Source: Candidatus Gastranaerophilales bacterium (GTDB lineage: Bacteria; Cyanobacteriota; Vampirovibrionia; Gastranaerophilales; Gastranaerophilaceae). Taken from it: a DNA stretch of 64,000 nucleotides. The position numbers and the translations under genes are program-made. Below are positions 16,627 to 24,979 of the stretch, in pieces. Position 1 is the first letter of the stretch. Every line of letters starts with the position of its first letter. The stretch lies in the NCBI GenBank assembly GCA_944322785.1, contig CALUPW010000007.1, positions 39,756 through 103,755 of the forward strand, given 5' to 3'. The notes below the pieces were generated by a model. The model was given only the letters and a program-made list of their open reading frames with translations. It was not told the DNA's origin and did not search any database.

Positions 16627-17335
16627 CGGCCAAAAGTGCCGCAAAGCAGCCTTCACAATGGCGGAAGTTTTGATAACACTCGGTATAATCGGAATAGTTG
16701 CTGCAATGACTCTGCCTTCCTTAATCGGAAATTACCAGAAAAAAGTTACTGCAACAAAATTAAAAAAAGCATATGCTGTACTCAGTCAAGCGATACTTTT
16801 GTCCCAGTCAGACAATGGAGAATCAAGATATTGGGTTGATGAATCTGTAAAAATAACAGAAGAAAATTTGAAACGATATTTTGATATTTATTGGGCACCT
16901 TATTTAAGGATTTCAACATTCTGCGATTCTGCTAAGACTTGCGGTTATCCGGACGAAAATCAGACAAATGTTAAAGATTTTTATGGAAAAACTACTTCTC
17001 TTAATTTTTGGGGTGGCAACAGAATAAGTCTTTTAACAGAGGATGGTATGTACCTTTTATTTAGATCGATTAATGACAGCGGAAGTGGAAATGAAAGATT
17101 CTCCAAGCAACAGCAAATTTTTGTAGACATAAATGCAGGCAAAAATCCAAATTGTCTGGGTAAAGATACTTTTTTGTTTTATATAGATTTGGACAACCCG
17201 CGTATTTTACCTTACGGATACGATAAAGATGATAGAACAATTAATGAAAAATGTTACGGCAAAATCACAAATAATTATTTAAATATGTGTGCTGCCCGTA
17301 TAATGCATGACAATTGGGAAATTACATACTATTAA
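16427..17335 (+). CDS. Type IV pilin-like protein with long leader and poly-G tract
   Basis: The mature part begins at AFTMAEVLITLGIIG (about residue 75 of 302) and ends with the signatures DINAGKNPNCLGKDTF and CAARIMHDNWEI. It is preceded by an unusual leader of some 70 residues made of repeat DNA. The open frame given starts at TTG 16427 directly after an in-frame TGA and has no ribosome site. The well-placed AGGAG-6 nt-ATG at 16405 reads into the twelve-G tract and then hits TAA; with eleven or fourteen G it would enter this frame. So the gene is probably phase variable and out of frame as sequenced. A one-base homopolymer error is the alternative. Confidence 0.7.
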   Translation: MKFRGGGATRKTAPDSDLTISHFEDKDNSSPKPLKKTSLESFYENRYVILSLTQNLSILIKNIWHFCGQKCRKAAFTMAEVLITLGIIGIVAAMTLPSLIGNYQKKVTATKLKKAYAVLSQAILLSQSDNGESRYWVDESVKITEENLKRYFDIYWAPYLRISTFCDSAKTCGYPDENQTNVKDFYGKTTSLNFWGGNRISLLTEDGMYLLFRSINDSGSGNERFSKQQQIFVDINAGKNPNCLGKDTFLFYIDLDNPRILPYGYDKDDRTINEKCYGKITNNYLNMCAARIMHDNWEITYY

Positions 17336-17363
17336 TTGCCTTTATGCTTAATTACAAAAAATA

Positions 17364-17392
17364 TTGTTCATGATAGACTGATTTTGTAATTG
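17364..17392 (+). promoter_or_regulatory. Possible promoter of rimO
   Basis: TTGTTC (17364-17369), a 17-nt spacer, TAATTG (17387-17392). It is a weak -10, but the position is right, ending 14 nt before the chosen start. Confidence 0.35.
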
Positions 17393-17406
17393 AAATGAGG
17401 TGTCGG

Positions 17407-18717
17407 ATGAAAATTGCACTGGTAAATCATGGATGCGCAAAAAATTTGGTAGACTCGGAACTTATGCTGGGGCTTCTAACAGAAAAAGGTCATGAAATTA
17501 CACTGGATGAAAACGATGCACAAATCGTAATCGTAAATACATGTTCATTTATTCATGATGCGGAAAAAGAATCAGTCCAATCAATTCTCCAACTGGTAAA
17601 CGACGGCAAAAAAGTTATTGTAACCGGTTGTCTTCCGCAAAAACACAAAAACGATTTGAAAAAAGCTATTCCGGAAATCAGTGCAATGCTTGGTACCTCA
17701 GACTTCAGTGAAATCGTCGAAACCGTTGAAAAAATTGCAGATGAAAAAACGGATGAATATATTGAAAAAATTTCCGAAAAACCGGAATATATTTATCCGG
17801 AAGAAATTGAGCGCCAGCAGATTACAATGGGCGCAAGTTCATATATCAAAATTGCAGACGGGTGTAATTATCACTGCGGGTATTGCATAATTCCGCAGCT
17901 CAGAGGTGCATATCATTCAAGAACAATTGAAAATATTGTTGATGAAGCTGAAAATCTGGTTAAAAAAGGTGTTACCGAAATTGTTCTGATAGCACAGGAT
18001 ACAACTAGTTACGGAATTGACATTTACGGAAAACCTTCTCTTGCAAAATTATTAGAAGAACTGAATAAAATTGAAGGTTTGGGTTGGATTAGAATTATGT
18101 ATGCATATCCATCACAGTTGAATGATGAACTCATCAATGCGATTGCAAATCTTGATAAAGTCGTAAAATATATAGATTTGCCGCTTCAGCATTCGGATAA
18201 AGCTATTCTGGAAGCCATGCGCCGTCCGGTTTTTGATTATGAAGTTTTGATAAACAAACTTCGTGATAAAATCTCCGGTATTGCAATCAGAACGGCATTT
18301 ATTGTCGGATATCCCGGAGAAACCGATGAACAGTTTGAACATCTATACAATTTTGTTGAAAAAATGCGATTTGACAAAATGGGTGTTTTTGAATATTCAC
18401 GGGAAAAAAATACAACGTCATACGATATGCAAAATCAGGTTCCGCAAAAAATAAAAAAAGAAAGATATAAAAAACTCATGGCGTTGCAGCAAAAGATTTC
18501 GTATGAAATAAATCAGGCAAAAATCGGTAAAACAATTCCATGTATTGTTGAAGGTTTTACTGATGACGGGGTTGTTATAATGCGTTCATACGCCGATGCA
18601 CCGGAAATTGACGGGCTGGTTTATGCAAAAGGCGAAGAAGCTGTTGTGCCCGGAGATATAGAACAGGTTTTGATAGAGCGTGCCGATGAATACGATTTGT
18701 TCGGTAAAATACAATAA
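17407..18717 (+). CDS. rimO: Ribosomal protein S12 methylthiotransferase RimO
   Basis: A 436-residue radical-SAM methylthiotransferase that adds a methylthio group to Asp88 of ribosomal protein S12. The N-terminal UPF0004 domain contains the cluster cysteines in NHGCAKN, VNTCSF and TGCLPQ. The radical-SAM motif is Cys153-x3-Cys157-x2-Cys160 (CNYHCGYC). The C-terminal TRAM domain contains RSYADAPEIDG. The segment LPLQHSDKAILEAMRRP distinguishes RimO from the tRNA enzyme MiaB. An ATG at 17395 is in frame, but GAGG lies 7 nt before ATG 17407 and the product then begins MKIALVNHGCAKN as in the family. Confidence 0.93.
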   Translation: MKIALVNHGCAKNLVDSELMLGLLTEKGHEITLDENDAQIVIVNTCSFIHDAEKESVQSILQLVNDGKKVIVTGCLPQKHKNDLKKAIPEISAMLGTSDFSEIVETVEKIADEKTDEYIEKISEKPEYIYPEEIERQQITMGASSYIKIADGCNYHCGYCIIPQLRGAYHSRTIENIVDEAENLVKKGVTEIVLIAQDTTSYGIDIYGKPSLAKLLEELNKIEGLGWIRIMYAYPSQLNDELINAIANLDKVVKYIDLPLQHSDKAILEAMRRPVFDYEVLINKLRDKISGIAIRTAFIVGYPGETDEQFEHLYNFVEKMRFDKMGVFEYSREKNTTSYDMQNQVPQKIKKERYKKLMALQQKISYEINQAKIGKTIPCIVEGFTDDGVVIMRSYADAPEIDGLVYAKGEEAVVPGDIEQVLIERADEYDLFGKIQ

Positions 18718-18785
18718 TTTACATATAGATAAATTTCGGATTTTAGTGTAATATTATTTTAGTTTTAGTTTATGCGGGATTATGA

Positions 18786-20237
18786 ATGGAATTTGCGGAA
18801 GATAAGGCTGTCAATAATGAAGAACTGAATGCGATTTTCAAGGATATTGTAAAATATTCTCCGTCAAAACTATGCGGAATGCTTGGAAATGCTTTGATTG
18901 TTCCTGTTTATACCAATATCCTTCTTCCCGAGGAATACGGACTCTATTCGTTGTCAATCGCATTTTTGTCGTTCTTATGCATAATCTTTTCTGATTGGGT
19001 CGGGCTTTCAGGCTTAAGATTTTTCCGCTCGTTCCAGCTTGCGGATGAACTGCCAAAATATCTTTCAATGCTTGTGACGATTTTGACCTTTAACATCTGT
19101 ACGATGTTTGTTTTTGCATTTGTATTCCGTCACAATTTTTATGACTTTTTTAATATTCAGCCAAAATACTTTTTCTGTATTTTGTTTTTGATAATTCCGG
19201 TTGCCATACGGGCTTTGCTGTTCCAGCTTTTGAGAGCACAGTTAAAATCAATTTCGTTTACTTTTTCGACAATAATAAACCAGATTTTAACAATGGCACT
19301 TTCTGTTTTCATCGTAAAATTTTTCCATCTTGGTGCATTATCGCTTCTTCTCGGTATGGGAATTTCAATTTCATTGATTGATATTCTTCTTATTTATCAG
19401 AGCGGGATTTTAAAATATTTCAGGAAACCTAATCTGCAGGGCAAAGTCCTTATTCCGATGTTCCAGTACGGAATCCCGATTGCGGCGACGTCATTGAGTG
19501 CATGGGTGATAAATCAGAGCAATAAATTTATCATGAACAGTATAAGCGGCTTTAAAGAAGTCGGACTTGTCGGTGTGGCTTACGGGTTGACGCTTCCGTT
19601 GTTTATGACAATTTTTTCAATAATTACGGTTGCGGCGGTGCCGAGAATATTTAATATGTTTGAAGAAAAACAGGATGTTCGTCCGATTGTAACAAGATTT
19701 ACGGGATATTTCCTTGTTGTATCAGTTCCTGTGATTACGGTAGTTTCCGTTTATGCTCCGGATTTTGTAAATCTTTTTGCAAATACAAAATTCTCCGAAG
19801 CCTACAGACTTGTTCCTTATTTTGCGTTCGGGTGTTTGTTTATGGCGCTTTCGGATTACACAACGCTGCAATATCACCTTGCAAACAAAACTTATATTGA
19901 TTTTATTTTAAAACTTATTTCAGGTGTTGTCGGAATTGCGGCAAACATCCTTTTAATCCCTAAAATGGGGCTGGAAGGTGCCGGGATTGCTACATTAAGC
20001 GCAAATTTTGTATATTTCTTTTTGAGTGCTGTAATAAGAATTCCGGAGCTTGCAAGTTATTCTCCTAACAGAACACTTCTTCGTATGTTTGCTGCATTTA
20101 TTCCTGCAGGATTGTTGTATTTCGGGTTTAAACATACCCCTTATATTCCCGGAATTATTCAGATGATTTTATTGCTTGCTGTTTTTTACGGTGTATTCTG
20201 GGCGGTTTCTAAAACAATTCTAAGACGTCCGGTATAA
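18786..20237 (+). CDS. Lipid-linked oligosaccharide flippase (MATE/Wzx superfamily)
   Basis: A 483-residue integral membrane protein with about 12-14 hydrophobic helices and the N-terminal segment YSPSKLCGMLGNALIVPVYTNILLPEEYGLYSL, typical of polysaccharide biosynthesis exporters (Wzx-like). It would flip undecaprenyl-linked glycans across the inner membrane for a surface polysaccharide. No glycosyltransferases flank it, so the pathway is not set by context. The neighbours are rimO and the giant adhesin. MurJ is less likely because the typical MurJ arginine-rich motifs are not obvious. Confidence 0.8.
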   Translation: MEFAEDKAVNNEELNAIFKDIVKYSPSKLCGMLGNALIVPVYTNILLPEEYGLYSLSIAFLSFLCIIFSDWVGLSGLRFFRSFQLADELPKYLSMLVTILTFNICTMFVFAFVFRHNFYDFFNIQPKYFFCILFLIIPVAIRALLFQLLRAQLKSISFTFSTIINQILTMALSVFIVKFFHLGALSLLLGMGISISLIDILLIYQSGILKYFRKPNLQGKVLIPMFQYGIPIAATSLSAWVINQSNKFIMNSISGFKEVGLVGVAYGLTLPLFMTIFSIITVAAVPRIFNMFEEKQDVRPIVTRFTGYFLVVSVPVITVVSVYAPDFVNLFANTKFSEAYRLVPYFAFGCLFMALSDYTTLQYHLANKTYIDFILKLISGVVGIAANILLIPKMGLEGAGIATLSANFVYFFLSAVIRIPELASYSPNRTLLRMFAAFIPAGLLYFGFKHTPYIPGIIQMILLLAVFYGVFWAVSKTILRRPV

Positions 20238-20443
20238 ATTCCTTAATAAAAATTTACAAAATAGCAATAAAAATTTTTCCGGATTGTTTATTAATTTATA
20301 TAAATATGTGTTTTTAACCTTAATTATCGTAATAAACGGTAACAATTAATGGAAAAATAAAAATCAGCCCGTTAAAATAATACAACACATAAGGTTAATC
20401 GGATTTATATAAGAATTAGGGAAAAATTGAAAGGAATTTAGCC

Positions 20444-23400
20444 ATGACTCAAAAGAACGCTGGAAATATTAAGTATTTACTTTCTGCGCTAACATTGTGT
20501 CTAGTTGCTCAACAATCTATAACATCACAAGCGTCAGCCAGTATGATTACGGGTGTAAAACCCGAAGATGTCGGCGGACATAACCAGTATAATATTACCC
20601 CGGAAGGTTTGATGGGGGATAAAGATATCGGCTTCAAAACTTACGGGCATTTTACGCTTGATGAAGGCGACATTGCAAACCTGATTTTTAATTATTACGG
20701 AAAAGACGTTTCAAAATTCGTTAACCTTGTAGACAATCAAATTGATATTAACGGTATTGTAAACGCTGTCAATGCAAACGGACAGTTCAATAACGGGCAG
20801 GTGTTCTTTGTATCACCGAAAGGTATGGTTGTCGGAGCTTCCGGAGTTTTGAACGTAGGCTCACTGACAGTTTTGACACCTGATCAGAATAAATTTGACA
20901 AATTTAAGTCTGATGCGGATATCAGAACTGATTTAACCGATTTGTATTCTGAAGGCACCGGAAATGTTACGATTAACGGAAAAGTTATAGCAAGAGGAGA
21001 TGTTGATATCAGAGCGGCTTCTGTTAATGTTAACAACTCTATCATGGCAGGTGTCGGAAACAACAATGAAGTGTTTACCTCAAATACAGCCGCAAATAAT
21101 TTATTCAATCAGCTTGTAAATACTGACAATTTAAAAGCAGGCAACGCTTTTTCAAGTGAAAACGGAAACATCAAAATTACGGCATATTCAGGTGATGGCG
21201 GAGTAAAACTCGCAGAAGGCTCTACTCTTAAAAACTTTGGAAAAGGCGATGTTGATATTTTAAGCAAAGGAACTGAAGGCATTGTTGTAAACGGCGATAT
21301 TAAAAATCCTGACGGAAATATTAATCTGACAACTACAACAGGCTCTATTGAAGCCGGCGGAAACGTTGTTAACAGAAACGGAAATATTACTGCAGACAGT
21401 GCAAACGGTATTTATCTTGCACAGAATGCCGAATTAAATAACAAAAACGGGAATATTACCCTTATAAACAAAGGTACAAAAGGCGTTGATATAAAAGGTT
21501 CTATTGAAAACCGTGACGGTGATTTGACTATCAACAATACTGCAAAAGGCGGAATTACAATTGACGGTGCGCCGGTAAACAACTTTAACGGCAACACCAC
21601 AATGACCAATACCGGTGAAGACGGAACAACAATCAACGGAACAATTACCAATACAAAAGGCAATTCAACATATACCAATACATCAGGTGCCTTGATTGTT
21701 AACGGAGTTGTTAACAACGAAGGCGGCAATATGAAATTTGATAATACCGGTACAGGTATTCAGGTAAATTATGATGCCGATATTACAAATACAAACGGAA
21801 ACCTTGAAATGTACAACACCGGTGCCGACGGTATTTTGATTGATGAGAATTCAACCGTTACCAACAATACCGGTGATATGTTTGTTTTGAATACCGGCGA
21901 AGGCGGTATGACAATCAACGGAACCCTAACAAATACCAAAGGCAATGCTGCCATTACAAATGAAGCAGGCAAATTAAATGTTAACGGAGTTATAAAAAAT
22001 AATGACAAATTACTTGCCATAACAAATACCGGAACCGGATTGAATATTAATGACGGTGCGCTCGTTGACAGCGAAGGACAGCTTATAATAGATAACAGCG
22101 GCGTTGACGGTATGAACATTTCAGGAACCGTTCAAAGTCTTGGCGATGCAGATATTACAAACTCAAACGGTGATTTAAATATTCATAACAGCGCACTTAT
22201 TAGTCACAAATCAGTTAATAATAACCATATAAATATTACTAATACCAATACAGGAAATAAACTGTACATTGACGGCAAAGTCGTTTCCGAAAACGGAAAT
22301 ATGAATATTTCAAATACCGGCTCAGGCGGACTTCACATAGATAAAAACGGTGAAATTACAAACAATGTAGTCGATGAAGATGATAATATCCCTGTTTTTG
22401 AAAAACACAGCCCGCAAATCAATATCTCAAATGACAGTCTTGCGTCAATGGATATTGACGGTACCGTTAATGCAAACGGAAGCAGTTACAAAATTACAAA
22501 CGCCGGCAAAGGTGCTTTAAATATCAAAGAAACAGGCGTAATTAACGGGAATATCACAAAAGAATCATATATTCAAAATACCGGCGACGGCGGAATTAAA
22601 ATTGCAGGAAATGTAAATACAAACAACGGTTCAACAGAAGGCAGATATCTTGATGCCGGTTTGACAATTGAAAATGATAATGCAATTTCAGGAATTCATA
22701 TAACGGAAACCGGCAATATCAATTCCGAAAACTCAAATCACACCTTTATTTCCAATAACGGCGAAAAAGGAATTGTTGTCGACGGCAAAATCAATCAGGA
22801 TTTCGTTTCAAAGAATGCTAATTCTCTTAAAATTACCAACACCGGACGTGACGGCATTAATATCACATCAACAGGCCGCATAAACAATACCTCAAGCACA
22901 TATATCAAAAACAGCGGTAAAGAAGGTATTAAAGTTGCGGGGCTTATTGATACAAACGGTTTGAATGTTGAAAATACCGGTTCAAATGTCGTAATAGGTG
23001 ATGAAACAAGAAATGACAACTATATAACCTCAAGTGATGATGTTAATATCAATATTGAAAACGGAAGTCTTTTAAATTCCGGTGTTGACAAAACCCTTAT
23101 AAAAACAACAAATAACGGTAATCTAAATATAGATGTTGTTGACGGTTCAGTTGGACTTGATGACGGCAATAAGGGTGTTTATATAGGTGTAGGGCCTAAA
23201 TCACGTGACTTTACAAAATCAATAAACGTAAATGTAGACGGAGCAATTACCGCAACAACAGAGCAAAACCAATCTAAAGAAGATTTGAATGTCAATATTG
23301 CAGGCAAAAATTCCGATCTTAAAATAGACCATATCAAAGCTGACGGTAAAGTTATTTTAACAACTGCAGATTTTGATGAAAGCAAAAAAGGTTACTCAAT

Positions 23401-24925
23401 ACTTAACGCCTCAACGGATCCGACCAAAGCCAACATTGAAGGCAAAGGTATTGCACTTATTGCAAGTGACAAAATCGGAGATACAGATAACAAACTAACC
23501 TTTAATCAAACAGAAGGTCAGTTTAACAAAGCGGGATATAACCTCGACAAACTTGAATATACTCCGAATGCCGAATACGGAATGGATGTCCTTGCAATCA
23601 ATGATATAAACATTAAAGGTCAGGATGACAAATACGACACAAATGTCGGAACAATGATTTCAAGAGAAGGTTCTATAAATGCAGAATTTTCCGGAAATAC
23701 TTATGTTCGTGAAGTCACTGCAGACAAAGAACTTAATATGGTTACACGCGGTGCGGAATTTGTAATCGACAATCTCGGTACGGTTCCTTATACTCCTGAA
23801 GATTATTTCGGACCTAACGGAGATATTGCACCGGATACATTAACCGTAAAAGCTCTTGATATCAACCCGAATACAAGAGTTGATGATGCCGGACTAGTTG
23901 ACGGAATTCACAGCCACTGGGCAGATTCTCATATAATTATTAAAAACGGACGTGTTGACGATAATGCCAAAATTGTATTCACAGGTGATAATGTTTATGC
24001 CGGCGGATATCGTTTCTATATGGGTAAAGAAAGAAACGAAGACGGTAAAACTTACTGGGTATATGACGACAGAACCGCAATGACCGATATGAGCGGAAAC
24101 GATCCGACAATCAGGGTTAATGCGGTTCGAGAAGACGACGTAACTTCAATCGGACGTAAGGAAGAAGAACGTAACTATTATACAGGCGGAAGCGTTCAGG
24201 AAGATAAACCGTGGTACGGAGATGATGATGACGATGACGATGATGATCATTTAATTGTTCCGGAACCCGGCGATGACGATGACGACGACGAACCGGATCC
24301 ACCGCCACCGGGTGATGATGACGACGATGAACCAGATCCACCGCCACCGGGTGATGATGACGACGATGAACCAGATCCACCGCCGCCGGGTGATGATGAC
24401 GACGATGAACCGGATCCACCGCCGCCGGGTGATGATGACGACGAACCGGATCCACCGCCGCCGGGCGATGACGACGATGAACCGGATCCACCGCCACCGG
24501 GTGATGATGACGACGATGATCATGGAGCAACCATGGATGATGCAAAACGCACATGGAAAAAAATCATCGCTGACGATATCAGTATAGTTGACAAACGTCA
24601 GTACATGAGATTCTATGTAGACGGCAATATTCCGGTACAACTGGAATCAACAGACAAGATTTCATCAATACTTGATATATCAAGAGGCGGAATTGCAGTT
24701 TCTCATAACAACAACCTGAAAGTCGGCGAAATTGTACCGGTACATATTACATACGGTGATATTGATATCAACGCAAATGTAAAAATCGTAACCGCATCAG
24801 ATGTACGAGCAGGAGCCGAGTTTGTAAATCTGGACAGTGCAACTGCAAACAAGATACTTTATGTAAACCTGCTTCTTGAAGAACAGCAAATGTTATCAGC
24901 AAGCGGTGAAGAAAAACAAATATAA
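20444..24925 (+). CDS. Giant filamentous adhesin with C-terminal PilZ domain
   Basis: A 1493-residue protein. It has a Sec signal (1-33) and a haemagglutination-domain-like N-terminal part (about 34-170, ITPEGLMGDKDIG...VFFVSPKGMVVGASGVLNVG), as in LktA-type filamentous adhesins. A beta-helix of roughly 20-residue NTG..G..I.G.I.N repeats follows (about 230-900), then a non-repetitive region. Acidic runs and six EPDPPPPGDDDD(D) repeats occupy 1265-1360. The last 110 residues form a PilZ-type domain: Arg1385-x3-Arg1389 (RQYMR) and Asp1411-x-Ser1413-x2-Gly1416 (DISRGG), then GAEFVNLD. PilZ domains bind cyclic di-GMP, a cytoplasmic messenger, so its presence on a secreted adhesin is unexpected. 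No TpsB partner is adjacent. Confidence 0.88.
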   Translation: MTQKNAGNIKYLLSALTLCLVAQQSITSQASASMITGVKPEDVGGHNQYNITPEGLMGDKDIGFKTYGHFTLDEGDIANLIFNYYGKDVSKFVNLVDNQIDINGIVNAVNANGQFNNGQVFFVSPKGMVVGASGVLNVGSLTVLTPDQNKFDKFKSDADIRTDLTDLYSEGTGNVTINGKVIARGDVDIRAASVNVNNSIMAGVGNNNEVFTSNTAANNLFNQLVNTDNLKAGNAFSSENGNIKITAYSGDGGVKLAEGSTLKNFGKGDVDILSKGTEGIVVNGDIKNPDGNINLTTTTGSIEAGGNVVNRNGNITADSANGIYLAQNAELNNKNGNITLINKGTKGVDIKGSIENRDGDLTINNTAKGGITIDGAPVNNFNGNTTMTNTGEDGTTINGTITNTKGNSTYTNTSGALIVNGVVNNEGGNMKFDNTGTGIQVNYDADITNTNGNLEMYNTGADGILIDENSTVTNNTGDMFVLNTGEGGMTINGTLTNTKGNAAITNEAGKLNVNGVIKNNDKLLAITNTGTGLNINDGALVDSEGQLIIDNSGVDGMNISGTVQSLGDADITNSNGDLNIHNSALISHKSVNNNHINITNTNTGNKLYIDGKVVSENGNMNISNTGSGGLHIDKNGEITNNVVDEDDNIPVFEKHSPQINISNDSLASMDIDGTVNANGSSYKITNAGKGALNIKETGVINGNITKESYIQNTGDGGIKIAGNVNTNNGSTEGRYLDAGLTIENDNAISGIHITETGNINSENSNHTFISNNGEKGIVVDGKINQDFVSKNANSLKITNTGRDGINITSTGRINNTSSTYIKNSGKEGIKVAGLIDTNGLNVENTGSNVVIGDETRNDNYITSSDDVNINIENGSLLNSGVDKTLIKTTNNGNLNIDVVDGSVGLDDGNKGVYIGVGPKSRDFTKSINVNVDGAITATTEQNQSKEDLNVNIAGKNSDLKIDHIKADGKVILTTADFDESKKGYSILNASTDPTKANIEGKGIALIASDKIGDTDNKLTFNQTEGQFNKAGYNLDKLEYTPNAEYGMDVLAINDINIKGQDDKYDTNVGTMISREGSINAEFSGNTYVREVTADKELNMVTRGAEFVIDNLGTVPYTPEDYFGPNGDIAPDTLTVKALDINPNTRVDDAGLVDGIHSHWADSHIIIKNGRVDDNAKIVFTGDNVYAGGYRFYMGKERNEDGKTYWVYDDRTAMTDMSGNDPTIRVNAVREDDVTSIGRKEEERNYYTGGSVQEDKPWYGDDDDDDDDDHLIVPEPGDDDDDDEPDPPPPGDDDDDEPDPPPPGDDDDDEPDPPPPGDDDDDEPDPPPPGDDDDEPDPPPPGDDDDEPDPPPPGDDDDDDHGATMDDAKRTWKKIIADDISIVDKRQYMRFYVDGNIPVQLESTDKISSILDISRGGIAVSHNNNLKVGEIVPVHITYGDIDINANVKIVTASDVRAGAEFVNLDSATANKILYVNLLLEEQQMLSASGEEKQI
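24290..24517 (+). repeat. Six in-frame Asp/Pro-rich tandem repeats
   Basis: Units begin at 24290, 24329, 24368, 24407, 24443 and 24479. The first three are 39 bp (EPDPPPPGDDDDD), the fourth and fifth 36 bp, having lost one Asp codon. The period is a multiple of three, so length changes keep the frame and only alter the linker before the PilZ domain. Confidence 0.9.
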
Positions 24926-24944
24926 TGTGAAGTATATTATATAC

Positions 24945-24971
24945 GAAACGACCAATCTATGATTGGTCGTT
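24945..24971. terminator. Bidirectional intrinsic terminator
   Basis: A 12-bp stem (AAACGACCAATC / GATTGGTCGTTT) with a 3-nt loop ends in T-rich tails on both strands. It separates the convergent adhesin gene and the gene at 24980. Confidence 0.85.
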
Positions 24972-24979
24972 TTTGTAAG

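Noticed and set aside
18786..20237. MurJ assignment of the flippase
   Set aside because: The N-terminal pattern and length fit the general polysaccharide-flippase group better; MurJ-specific arginine motifs were not recognised.
24290..24517. Short regularly spaced repeats considered as a CRISPR array
   Set aside because: Repeats are contiguous, in frame and coding, without unique spacers; no cas genes are present.
24117..24640. Antisense open frames of 129 and 145 codons, very rich in His or Arg/Trp
   Set aside because: They are mirror images of the Asp/Pro repeat in the adhesin gene; repeat DNA with a period of three bases leaves stop-free frames on all strands. No ribosome site.
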